Source: IMCC26207 sp044357715 (lineage in GTDB: Bacteria; Actinomycetota; Acidimicrobiia; Acidimicrobiales; Microtrichaceae). From it: a DNA stretch of 17,323 nucleotides. Of this stretch, positions 6,015-12,546 are shown in pieces. A program made the translations under genes and the position numbers. The notes under the pieces were generated by a model. That model saw nothing but the letters and a program-made list of their open reading frames with translations. It was not told the origin of the DNA and did not search any database. Position 1 is the first letter of the stretch. Each line of letters opens with the position of its first letter. The stretch covers positions 1-17,323 of the forward strand of contig JBIKPA010000028.1 in the NCBI GenBank assembly GCA_044357715.1, read 5' to 3'.

Positions 6015-8138
6015 TTGGTGTTGCCCGCTTGGTGCCGGCAGAGTAGTCAACACTCGCCTTATGGCCGCAATGTGCAGTCTCAGAGGTGGTTGGCGGGTCA
6101 CGAGTTGAGCGCCATCTCTGTTAAGACTCAAAGCATTCCGCTCTCCCCCGCAGAGCCCCTGCAGCATGTTCCGGCTTTGGACGGGCTTCGAGCAGCGGCT
6201 GTCACTTTGGTGTTGCTTTACCATGCTGACGTCCCCTGGATGCAGGGCGGCTTTCTTGGGGTCTCCGTCTTTTTTACCCTGTCGGGCTTTCTGATCACTG
6301 CCCTGCTGCTCCGCGAGTGGTGGAGTTCTTCGGCTCTCAGTTCTGCCAACTTTTGGTTTCGTCGGCTGAAACGACTTACTCCTGCAGCATGGACAGTGAT
6401 TGCTGGGGTTTTGGCCTTTGGCGTTTTCGGACTCTGGGATAACAGCCAGCTACGAGACCTTCGAAGCGATGTTCCTTGGTCAATGGCCGAGCTAGTCAAC
6501 TGGCACTTTATCTCGGCCGGCAAGAGTTACGGAGATGCGTTTTCCGCCCCTTCTCCGCTGGAGCATTTCTGGAGCTTGGCAGTAGAGACCCAGTTCTATG
6601 CACTGCTGATCCTTCTCGTCACTGCCGTTCTCACCCGAGGCAAACAGCGGTTCAGGCGACTTCGACTCAACCGACTCATCCTCGCTCTTTTGATTGCGAC
6701 CGCCCTTTCGGCAACTGCCAATTTTGTGCTCGCCCGGGACTCCATTGATCGTGCCTATTTCGGCACAGATACCAGAGCGGCAGAGATGCTCATTGGAGCG
6801 CTCCTCGCCTGTGTCACACTCCGACACCTGCAGTTACCTGGGGTGGCCCACCGAAGGCTGCTAGCGATAGCAGGCCCATGTGCAGCGGCTGTAATTGTTC
6901 TGCTCAGCAGCAATGCTCGATTGGATTCAGCATGGCTTTACCCATGGGGACTCCTTGGCACAGCCTGCTGCACCGCACTCGTCCTTGCTGCCGTTTTGCA
7001 AGGAGGGTTTCTTGGCCGACTATTGCAGCTCAAAGCCCTTGTGGCTTTAGGAAGGATTAGCTACGGGGTCTACCTGATTCACTGGCCGATTTTTTTGGTG
7101 CTCACACCGCAAAGAACCGGTCTTAGCCTTTGGCCGCTCTTTCTTCTTCGCATGGCCCTTGTGATTCCATTAGCCCTGCTTTTGTTCCAGTTTGTTGAAC
7201 AGCCCATCCGCACACGAAGCTTCAGACTCCCGCGTCGGGCAGCTCTCGGCGCCTCCTTTGCGGCAGGCCTCATTCTGGTTTCAGCGATAGCCCTCACCTC
7301 AAACCTTCCATCGGCTCCAGCTTTTCTTCAACAACGCGCTCTTGGCAGTATCTCGACTTCTCGTCCCACTGCTGAGACCCCCGAAAATGCTGTCGCCTCA
7401 GGTACTGCTACACAAGAAGCCTCAAGGTCGCCGCTGCGCGTACTCCTTGTAGGAGACAGCGTCGCAGCGAGCCTGCAAGATGCTCTGGCGCAATCGTTGA
7501 CTGCACGCGGTATCACTTTTGCATCCGTTGCAGCGCCGGGTTGCGGAGTAATTGTTGGCGTTCCTGGAAGCAGCAAGGACACCCCAATCAAAATGCTTGG
7601 AAATGTGATGGTGGCGGAATGCGAAAACACCATCCCACAGCGACAGAGTGAATCAGTCGCTCAGTTCAAACCAGATCTCGTGATCAGCCTGTCTACTTGG
7701 GAAGCAATAGATCGAACCGTAAACGGGGTTTGGTACAAGTTTGGAACCCCCGACTCCGACACCATGTTGAAGCAGTTGTTCGCCGATACACACGCTCGCC
7801 TCACCGCTGGTGGCGCGACCCTGGCATGGGTGCTGATGCCAGACACCGTGCCTGCTGCCAACACTCCCCCGGGTCGGCCAAACCCGCAGGACTTGAAGGC
7901 AACTTCGCATCTGCGAAACCTCTTGAGTCAGTATCAAACTGAGCAAGCCAATACCACTGTGCTTGACCTAGCTTCGATCGCTTGCCCCGCTCTACCCTGC
8001 CCAACCGAAGTGGATGGAATCACCCTTCGCCCAACAGACGGTCTGCATTTTGAAGGCCCCAACAGCGCAACATTTGTGGCCGATCAGATGTCAGCCATGA
8101 TTGCTCAGCTGGACTTAAACCAACTCGCAAACCCATAA
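6015..8138 (+). CDS. Acyltransferase-3 / SGNH fusion (OafA/OatA-like O-acyltransferase)
   Basis: Membrane enzyme expected to move acyl (usually acetyl) groups from the cytoplasm onto an envelope polysaccharide, peptidoglycan or lipid. From the TTG at 6015 it has 707 residues. An N-terminal acyltransferase-3 domain (about 50-405) has roughly ten membrane helices and the motifs PALDGLRAAAV, catalytic-type His70 in LLYHA, RRLKRLTPA (116-124), SLAVETQFY (187-195) and TDTRAAEMLIGALLA (251-265). A further helix (about 410-428) leads to an extracytoplasmic SGNH domain with GDS (480-482) and a C-terminal D675-G-L-H678 pair. Both catalytic centres look intact. The first 30-50 residues do not resemble the family. 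GTG 6072, TTG 6090 or TTG 6105 are equally plausible starts and none has a clear ribosome-binding site. The acceptor substrate is unknown, and no glycan cluster surrounds it. Confidence 0.9.
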   Translation: MVLPAWCRQSSQHSPYGRNVQSQRWLAGHELSAISVKTQSIPLSPAEPLQHVPALDGLRAAAVTLVLLYHADVPWMQGGFLGVSVFFTLSGFLITALLLREWWSSSALSSANFWFRRLKRLTPAAWTVIAGVLAFGVFGLWDNSQLRDLRSDVPWSMAELVNWHFISAGKSYGDAFSAPSPLEHFWSLAVETQFYALLILLVTAVLTRGKQRFRRLRLNRLILALLIATALSATANFVLARDSIDRAYFGTDTRAAEMLIGALLACVTLRHLQLPGVAHRRLLAIAGPCAAAVIVLLSSNARLDSAWLYPWGLLGTACCTALVLAAVLQGGFLGRLLQLKALVALGRISYGVYLIHWPIFLVLTPQRTGLSLWPLFLLRMALVIPLALLLFQFVEQPIRTRSFRLPRRAALGASFAAGLILVSAIALTSNLPSAPAFLQQRALGSISTSRPTAETPENAVASGTATQEASRSPLRVLLVGDSVAASLQDALAQSLTARGITFASVAAPGCGVIVGVPGSSKDTPIKMLGNVMVAECENTIPQRQSESVAQFKPDLVISLSTWEAIDRTVNGVWYKFGTPDSDTMLKQLFADTHARLTAGGATLAWVLMPDTVPAANTPPGRPNPQDLKATSHLRNLLSQYQTEQANTTVLDLASIACPALPCPTEVDGITLRPTDGLHFEGPNSATFVADQMSAMIAQLDLNQLANP

Positions 8139-8141
8139 GGC

Positions 8142-9617
8142 TTAATCAGTGCCCGGTCTGCGTTCAGTCTCGTGTTCGCTTGCCCACTCAACATCATCGG
8201 GTACCACTCCCCCCGGATAAGTCCGGGCTAAGTCATCTTGAGATGGCGGCCGCTGAGAGCGCGACTCATCGGGAAGAAGCTCAGAGATTGCCGACATCAC
8301 CAGCTTGGTATCTTGATCAACCGATCCGCTTTCTAACTGAACGGCCGTTCCAACCACTATTTGCACCCGAGGCGGTCGAAGCACCTGAGTCACGTCTGGG
8401 AAGCGAGAACTACGCGGCCAGACCTGCTCGGTACCCCAAAGCCCAATCGGAATAATCGGCGCACCTGTGGCCTGCGCAAGCCGCACTGCCCCCCAGCGGC
8501 CTTGCAGTTCGGGGTTGAAGAAGGCTGAGCCCCGCGGGATCGTCCCTTGCGGCATGAGCGCCACCATCTCTCCTGCAGAGAGCGCATCCTCTGCAGCTCG
8601 AAGTGGGGCATCTGAGCCCGTACCCCGGTCAACTCTGATTCCACCGAGCGCAGTTACTACGTCGCCCACAAGTGGAGCATCAAAGACTTCTTTCTTGCCC
8701 AAGAACCGAGCGGGCCGGCCAACGCGAGCCAAGAGAAAAGCAATTGCTAGCGGATCGAAGTAGGAACGATGGTTCCCTACTAAAATTGCGGGCCCCTCCG
8801 AGGGGAGATTCTCAACTCCCTCAATTCCAAATCGAACCCAGGGGAAGAGCTGCGGCTGAGCTAGCAACAAAAGCAACCGCTGCGGCTCAATGCCCGCAAA
8901 CTTGGGCACACCCGGGGGAACATCAAAGTGCATCACTGGCCAACGCCTGAGTGTGGCTTGGGCATACATGCGGGGATCTGGATTGACAGCTCTAGGGTTA
9001 CCCACGATGGACAGTAGGGGGACGTCGTAGTAGCTGTCTGAGTATGCATAGCTCTGCTCAAGGTCAACGTGATTGTTCTGAGCCCATAGCTTGATGGAAC
9101 GTGCTTTGCCTTTACCCCACACAAACTCGCCATCAATGCTTCCGTCGTAGCAACCACTGTTTGTTCCGTAACGAGTGGCAACCACATCGTCAAAGCCGAG
9201 CGCTGCAGCAAGTGGTGTAATCAGATCAGCTGGGGTTGTCGTTGCCATCACTAGCTTGCGACCGACTGAGCGATGCTCATCTATCTCTTGAAGTGCGAAA
9301 GGCAAAACCGATTGCAAAAGGCGAGAGGTTGCTATCTCGGCGGCCTCTTGCACCAGCTCAACCGGCCAGCCTCGTGCCGCTCTCGCACCCTGTCGAGAGA
9401 TCAGCATCGATGGCCAAGTCTCGCCAATCAGATTGAAGATCCCGAATGCGATGGACTCAATTCCAGAGGTCGAAGTTGACAGCAGTCCGACCTGCCTGAG
9501 CGCATCGCTGATGATCGGTCCGCTTGCTCCAGCTAGCAGAGTGCGATCAAGATCAAAGATCGCAGCGCCTGCGCCTGCCGCCTTGGTGCTATCTGAGCCG
9601 CTCTGCAAAATTTCCAT
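8142..9617 (-). CDS. HAD-IB phosphatase / PlsC 1-acylglycerol-3-phosphate acyltransferase fusion
   Basis: Two-domain enzyme of 491 residues. The N-terminal SerB-like HAD-IB domain (about 15-235) has nucleophile motif IFDLDRTLL (D22, D24), motif II TTT (126-128), K169/K171 and motif IV YSDSYYDVPLL (D193, D198). The C-terminal PlsC domain (about 250-430) has NHRSYFDP (H283-x4-D288), the acyltransferase catalytic pair, and block III as PQGTIPRG (356-363), where many PlsC proteins have PEGT. From memory, this Glu-to-Gln form recurs in actinobacterial HAD-PlsC proteins. The role is phosphatidic-acid formation in the membrane; the phosphatase substrate is uncertain (phosphoserine and a lipid phosphate are both suggested for such fusions). 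The start ATG has no ribosome-binding site, but TAATGT lies 7 nt before it, suggesting a leaderless mRNA. The gene is convergent with the preceding acyltransferase (3-bp gap). Confidence 0.93.
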   Translation of the reverse strand: MEILQSGSDSTKAAGAGAAIFDLDRTLLAGASGPIISDALRQVGLLSTSTSGIESIAFGIFNLIGETWPSMLISRQGARAARGWPVELVQEAAEIATSRLLQSVLPFALQEIDEHRSVGRKLVMATTTPADLITPLAAALGFDDVVATRYGTNSGCYDGSIDGEFVWGKGKARSIKLWAQNNHVDLEQSYAYSDSYYDVPLLSIVGNPRAVNPDPRMYAQATLRRWPVMHFDVPPGVPKFAGIEPQRLLLLLAQPQLFPWVRFGIEGVENLPSEGPAILVGNHRSYFDPLAIAFLLARVGRPARFLGKKEVFDAPLVGDVVTALGGIRVDRGTGSDAPLRAAEDALSAGEMVALMPQGTIPRGSAFFNPELQGRWGAVRLAQATGAPIIPIGLWGTEQVWPRSSRFPDVTQVLRPPRVQIVVGTAVQLESGSVDQDTKLVMSAISELLPDESRSQRPPSQDDLARTYPGGVVPDDVEWASEHETERRPGTD

Positions 9618-9623
9618 AAGGGA

Positions 9624-9629
9624 ACATTA
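9624..9629 (-). promoter_or_regulatory. -10 element for leaderless HAD-PlsC mRNA
   Basis: On the minus strand TAATGT (TANNNT type) ends 6 nt before the ATG at 9617, so transcription would begin at or next to the start codon, matching the lack of a Shine-Dalgarno. No good -35 is visible. Confidence 0.45.
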
Positions 9630-9672
9630 GTGTTGGAACTCAGAAAATACCTTATGGATACTGCTTGGGAGT

Positions 9673-9710
9673 AAAAAGGCCGAAGGACTGGCGGGGGGAG
9701 CCAGTCCTTC
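9673..9710 (-). terminator. Intrinsic terminator of the 6C-like RNA
   Basis: The 11-bp GC-rich stem described for the RNA is followed on the minus strand by GGCC and TTTTT (9673-9677). It doubles as the second C6-loop hairpin and separates the small RNA from the HAD-PlsC gene 56 bp further on. Confidence 0.82.
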
Positions 9711-9795
9711 AGCAGTTGAGCCATCAGATCGGGGGGAGACCCGATGACTCTGGCACGAGGGGGGCTTTCGCCCGCACCCCCGGCGTTTGTGTATG
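9673..9795 (-). ncRNA. 6C-like small RNA (actinobacterial C6-loop RNA)
   Basis: A structured, non-coding minus-strand transcript of about 123 nt. The two defining hairpins are present. The first has inner arms ATCGGG/CCCGAT (9728-9733, 9740-9745) or alternative outer arms AGTCATC/GATGGCT (9743-9749, 9719-9725), with CCCCCC (9731-9736) in or next to the loop. The second is a perfect 11-bp stem GAAGGACTGGC/GCCAGTCCTTC (9682-9692, 9700-9710) with loop TCCCCCC and a downstream U-tract. A third 5' hairpin has a GAAA tetraloop (9762-9773), and its 3' side is another C6 run (9759-9764). The Rfam 6C family, confined to Actinobacteria, is named for hairpins with runs of six or more C. From memory, the M. 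tuberculosis member (B11) also neighbours an HAD-IB gene, as here. C-rich loops of this RNA are thought to pair with G-rich mRNA sites. A -35/-10 pair and a terminator frame the element. Confidence 0.78.
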
Positions 9796-9801
9796 AGTAA
9801 T

Positions 9802-9830
9802 AAGTTAGCCATTAGCAAGCAATCTTTCAA
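9802..9830 (-). promoter_or_regulatory. Promoter of the 6C-like RNA
   Basis: Minus strand -35 TTGAAA (9825-9830, 5 of 6 to TTGACA), 17-bp spacer, -10 TAACTT (9802-9807). Transcription should start near 9795, just upstream of the first hairpin. The spacing is ideal for the housekeeping sigma factor. Confidence 0.65.
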
Positions 9831-9838
9831 GGACCTTG

Positions 9839-9859
9839 TTCAGATAGTTGCTATCTGAA
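9839..9859. promoter_or_regulatory. Perfect inverted repeat, candidate LysR operator
   Basis: Arms TTCAGATAG (9839-9847) and CTATCTGAA (9851-9859) are perfect 9-bp complements around TTG. The site lies between two divergent transcription units. Its centre is about 54 bp upstream of the predicted start of the 6C-like RNA, a usual LysR activator position. It is 20-40 bp upstream of the lysR start codon, where binding would block lysR transcription. This is the classic shared LysR-type operator layout. Binding itself is inferred. Confidence 0.6.
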
Positions 9860-9866
9860 TTTGTGA

Positions 9867-9872
9867 TATACA
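9867..9872 (+). promoter_or_regulatory. Possible -10 for leaderless lysR mRNA
   Basis: TATACA ends 6 nt before the GTG start of lysR (TACATT, 9869-9874, is an alternative register). There is no ribosome-binding site before that GTG, so a leaderless transcript is likely. The inverted repeat at 9839-9859 occupies the expected -35 region. Confidence 0.35.
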
Positions 9873-9878
9873 TTCTCT

Positions 9879-10802
9879 GTGGATCGCAAGCAATTGAAAG
9901 CTTTTATGGCGGTGGTCGAACTTCGCTCGTTCTCTGCTGCCGCACGCTCACTAGATACGGTGCAATCAAACGTGTCTGCCCATGTCTCGCGCCTAGAGAA
10001 TGAGCTCGGGGTGACTCTCATCGACCGTGCAACCACCGAGCCGACTGACGAGGGCCGGGCGGTACTCAGCCGAGCACGCCGCATCGAGGCCGAGTTTGAA
10101 GCTCTCGACTCAGACGTTGCCTCACTTCGAGACGAGGTTTCTGGAACAGTGCGATTAGGCAGCATCGGAACGGTTGCTCGATGGCTTGTCCCTCCCCTAC
10201 TCAACGACCTCGCGCTGCAGTTTCCGCTGGTCTCAGTCATCATTCTCGATGCCACCACAAGCTCGCTCGTATTGAACCTGCTCTCGGGTGCAGTTGACCT
10301 TGCCGTTGTAAACCTGCCGCTTGACGATGTAGAGCTCAAAGTAGACCCGCTCTTCGACGAGGATCGCGTGCTGATCGCCCCTCTGGCGCACCCTCTGTAC
10401 GAGTACGAATCAGTCACCATTGAAGAGGTAGTGCACCATGAGCTTTTGCTTGAAGCACCCGGCAGTCCGTTCCGCGCCCAACTCGAGCAAGTCGCTGCAG
10501 AACAAGGCGTACGCCTGCGCCCCAAGGCCCAGTTCGATGGCATGAGACTGCTTGCATCGTTGGTGTTTAGCGGGTTCGGAGCAGGGATCGTGCCCGCCTC
10601 CGCTGCGCCGACTGGCATCAGCGGCGACTGGCGGCGGGTTCCGATCTCTGGTGCAGCGGGCCGCTCAGTCGGCCTGGGGGTTCGGCGACGAAGCTTTCCC
10701 TCTGCTGCGCAGCGCGCTGTGGCTGACTCAATTCGAACAGTCATAGCCCGAGAGGCAGCCGGACCCTCTGGCATCTATCCGGCTACAACAGTGACCAAGT
10801 AG
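9879..10802 (+). CDS. LysR-family transcriptional regulator
   Basis: LysR-type regulator of 307 residues starting at GTG 9879. The DNA-binding winged helix-turn-helix is at 1-60 (DRKQLKAFMAVVELRSFSAAARSL ... SNVSAHVSRLENELGVTLIDR). A linker helix leads to the periplasmic-binding-protein-like effector domain at about 88-290, opening VSGTVRLGSIGTVARWLVPPLL. The usual R-x-x-R-x-x-x-T-x-x-G end of the HTH appears as DRATTEPTDEGR, with Glu-Pro in place of the more common Arg/basic residues. It is divergent from the 6C-like RNA and 91 bp upstream of citrate synthase on the same strand. Candidate targets are itself, the RNA and gltA. The effector cannot be deduced. The large open frame on its opposite strand is Ser/Arg-rich shadow sequence. 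Confidence 0.93.
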   Translation: MDRKQLKAFMAVVELRSFSAAARSLDTVQSNVSAHVSRLENELGVTLIDRATTEPTDEGRAVLSRARRIEAEFEALDSDVASLRDEVSGTVRLGSIGTVARWLVPPLLNDLALQFPLVSVIILDATTSSLVLNLLSGAVDLAVVNLPLDDVELKVDPLFDEDRVLIAPLAHPLYEYESVTIEEVVHHELLLEAPGSPFRAQLEQVAAEQGVRLRPKAQFDGMRLLASLVFSGFGAGIVPASAAPTGISGDWRRVPISGAAGRSVGLGVRRRSFPSAAQRAVADSIRTVIAREAAGPSGIYPATTVTK

Positions 10803-10857
10803 CAGAACTCGCAGATTTCGGCCCTAGGCCGCGTCAACCCAACCCTCCGGGAGGTCC

Positions 10858-10863
10858 TAAGAT
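10858..10863 (+). promoter_or_regulatory. Possible -10 of the gltA operon
   Basis: TAAGAT gives a predicted start near 10870 and a leader of about 24 nt containing AGGAG (10882-10886). A short inverted repeat CCTCC-G-GGAGG (10844-10854) lies just upstream, between the -10 and where a -35 should be. No clear -35 hexamer is seen. Another hairpin, CGGCC-CTA-GGCCG (10819-10831), may be the weak end of lysR. Confidence 0.35.
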
Positions 10864-10893
10864 GCAAACCGAGAAGACCTCAGGAGAGCAGAC

Positions 10894-12180
10894 GTGGCCG
10901 AGACAATCACCATCACAGATAATCGAACCGGTGAAGCAGTAGAAATTCCAATCCTCAATGGCGGAGTTGACTCCAAGGAGTGGAGCAAGCTCTTGCCAGG
11001 AGTCTGGTTTCAAGACCCTTCCTTTGGCACCACATCGGGCGCTTCCTCGGCAATCACCGAACTTGATGGCGAGAACGGGATTCTTCGCTATCGCGGCTAC
11101 CCAATTGAGCAACTCGCTCAGAAATCAAGCTATCTAGAGGTTGCCTACCTGCTGATCTTCGGTGACCTGCCAACGCCTGAGCAGTTCGAGGCTTGGCGCT
11201 ACGAGATCACTCATCACACCTTCATCCATGAGAACCTGCGCAAGCACTTCATGGAGGGCTTCCATCACGACGCTCACCCCATGGGCATGTTGGTTTCAAC
11301 AATCGCCGCCTTATCAACTTTTTACCCAGAGGCTAAAGACATCGAAGACCCAAGCGTGGTCATGAAGCAGGTCATTCGCCTCATCGCCAAGATGCCCACG
11401 CTGGCAGCTGGCGCATACCGCCATTCCGCAGGAATGCCCTTCGTCTATCCAGACAACAGCTTGGACTTTGCTGCCAACTTCTTATCAATGATGTGGAAGA
11501 CCGCCGAGCCGCGATACGACGCCAACCCTGTCTTATCTAGGGCTCTCGACGTGTTGTTCATCTTGCATGCTGATCACGAGCAGAACTGCTCAACTACAGC
11601 GATGCGCACTGTTGGGTCCTCTCACGCAGATCCATACAGTGCAACGGCCGCCGCAACTGCAGCGCTCTACGGGCCTCGTCACGGCGGAGCAAACGAGGCC
11701 GTCATCAAGATGCTTAACGTGATTGGCTCAATCGACAATGTGCAGTCCTATGTTGATGCAGTCAAGCGCGGCGAGATGCGTCTTCAGGGGTTTGGACATC
11801 GCGTGTACAAGAACTACGACCCCCGTGCACGCATTATCAAGAAGACAGCCGATGAGGTCTTTGAGGTCACAGGAAAGAGCCCGCTGCTCGACATTGCGCT
11901 GAAGCTTGAAGAGGTTGCCCTGAGCGATGAGTATTTCCTGAGCCGCAAGCTTTACCCGAATGTCGACTTCTACTCGGGGCTGATCTATCAGGCGATGGGT
12001 TTCCCGATGGACATGTTCACGGTGCTTTTTGCCATTCCTCGCACTGCCGGGTGGCTGGCTCACTACATTGAGCTTTTGGATCAAGACTCCCGGATTTGTC
12101 GGCCACGGCAGCTCTATATCGGCCAGCCCGAGCGCGATTACGTTCCAATCGAGACCCGCACTGACGCGCAGGCTGGATGA
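10894..12180 (+). CDS. gltA: Citrate synthase (type II)
   Basis: Condenses acetyl-CoA with oxaloacetate to citrate, the entry step of the TCA cycle. 428 residues from GTG 10894, with AGGAG at 10882-10886. Length and N-terminal beta-rich region (ITITDNRTGEAVEIPI) match the hexameric E. coli-like type. Catalytic residues are all present: H263 in YGPRHGGANEAV, H302 in GFGHRVYKNYDPRA and D358 in NVDFYSGLIYQAMGFP, corresponding to H264/H305/D362 of E. coli GltA. The C-terminal RPRQLYIG is also conserved. It is likely the first gene of an operon: its stop overlaps the next ATG (ATGA 12177-12180). The adjacent LysR may control it. Aconitase, the next pathway step, lies about 5 kb upstream. Confidence 0.97.
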   Translation: MAETITITDNRTGEAVEIPILNGGVDSKEWSKLLPGVWFQDPSFGTTSGASSAITELDGENGILRYRGYPIEQLAQKSSYLEVAYLLIFGDLPTPEQFEAWRYEITHHTFIHENLRKHFMEGFHHDAHPMGMLVSTIAALSTFYPEAKDIEDPSVVMKQVIRLIAKMPTLAAGAYRHSAGMPFVYPDNSLDFAANFLSMMWKTAEPRYDANPVLSRALDVLFILHADHEQNCSTTAMRTVGSSHADPYSATAAATAALYGPRHGGANEAVIKMLNVIGSIDNVQSYVDAVKRGEMRLQGFGHRVYKNYDPRARIIKKTADEVFEVTGKSPLLDIALKLEEVALSDEYFLSRKLYPNVDFYSGLIYQAMGFPMDMFTVLFAIPRTAGWLAHYIELLDQDSRICRPRQLYIGQPERDYVPIETRTDAQAG

Positions 12181-12539
12181 GTTCTTCCGGCTCGGGGCGT
12201 CAACCTGACGTCACCAACATCACGATTGAGCGTGCAACCATGGAACTCCGGTTGGAGTTCGACGATGGTATGAGCGGGACCATCAACTTGATGGAGTTGC
12301 GACTGCACTGCCCCTGTGCCACCTGTCGCGCAGCCCGACAGGCTGGGCGCGCAGCTTGGCCAACCTCTAGCAACGAGCAGGCCCTCGAACTCACTGATGC
12401 CTCCCTAGTTGGTGCATGGGGGCTTGGCATTACCTGGAACGACGGTCACGCTACCGGGATCTACCCCTTTGCTTCGCTGCATGATTGGGTTCGACTAGGT
12501 CACCCCACATTTGCACCCGATTCTGGGTTGGGGAACTGA
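12177..12539 (+). CDS. DUF971 / gamma-butyrobetaine hydroxylase-like N-terminal domain protein
   Basis: Small protein of 120 residues consisting of one DUF971 domain (about 22-108): MELRLEFDDGMSGTINLMELRLHCPCATCR ... WGLGITWNDGHATGIYPFASLHDW. C45, C47, C50 and H91 reproduce the C-x-C-x2-C...H zinc site of the N-terminal domain of gamma-butyrobetaine hydroxylase, so zinc binding is expected. Stand-alone bacterial members often sit near iron-sulphur or Mrp/ApbC genes and have no firmly proven function. Here it is translationally coupled (4-bp overlap) to citrate synthase and followed 7 bp later by an acyl-CoA dehydrogenase. No dioxygenase catalytic domain is attached. Confidence 0.88.
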   Translation: MSSSGSGRQPDVTNITIERATMELRLEFDDGMSGTINLMELRLHCPCATCRAARQAGRAAWPTSSNEQALELTDASLVGAWGLGITWNDGHATGIYPFASLHDWVRLGHPTFAPDSGLGN

Positions 12540-12546
12540 GCTACTC

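Noticed and set aside
6012..6034. 9-bp direct repeat CGCTTGGTG after the aconitase gene
   Set aside because: Only two short copies, no symmetry or promoter context; could easily be chance.
9693..9781. G-quadruplex from G6 runs on the plus strand
   Set aside because: Runs are about 30 nt apart and each is explained as the loop or arm of a hairpin in the minus-strand RNA.
9673..9795. CsrB/RsmY-like RNA with GGA loops on the plus strand
   Set aside because: Promoter and U-tract terminator are on the minus strand, and CsrA-type regulation by such RNAs is not typical of Actinobacteria.
9851..10774. 307-codon open frame on the minus strand opposite lysR
   Set aside because: Ser/Arg/Thr-rich low-complexity translation with no domain pattern, exactly antisense to a well-supported LysR gene.
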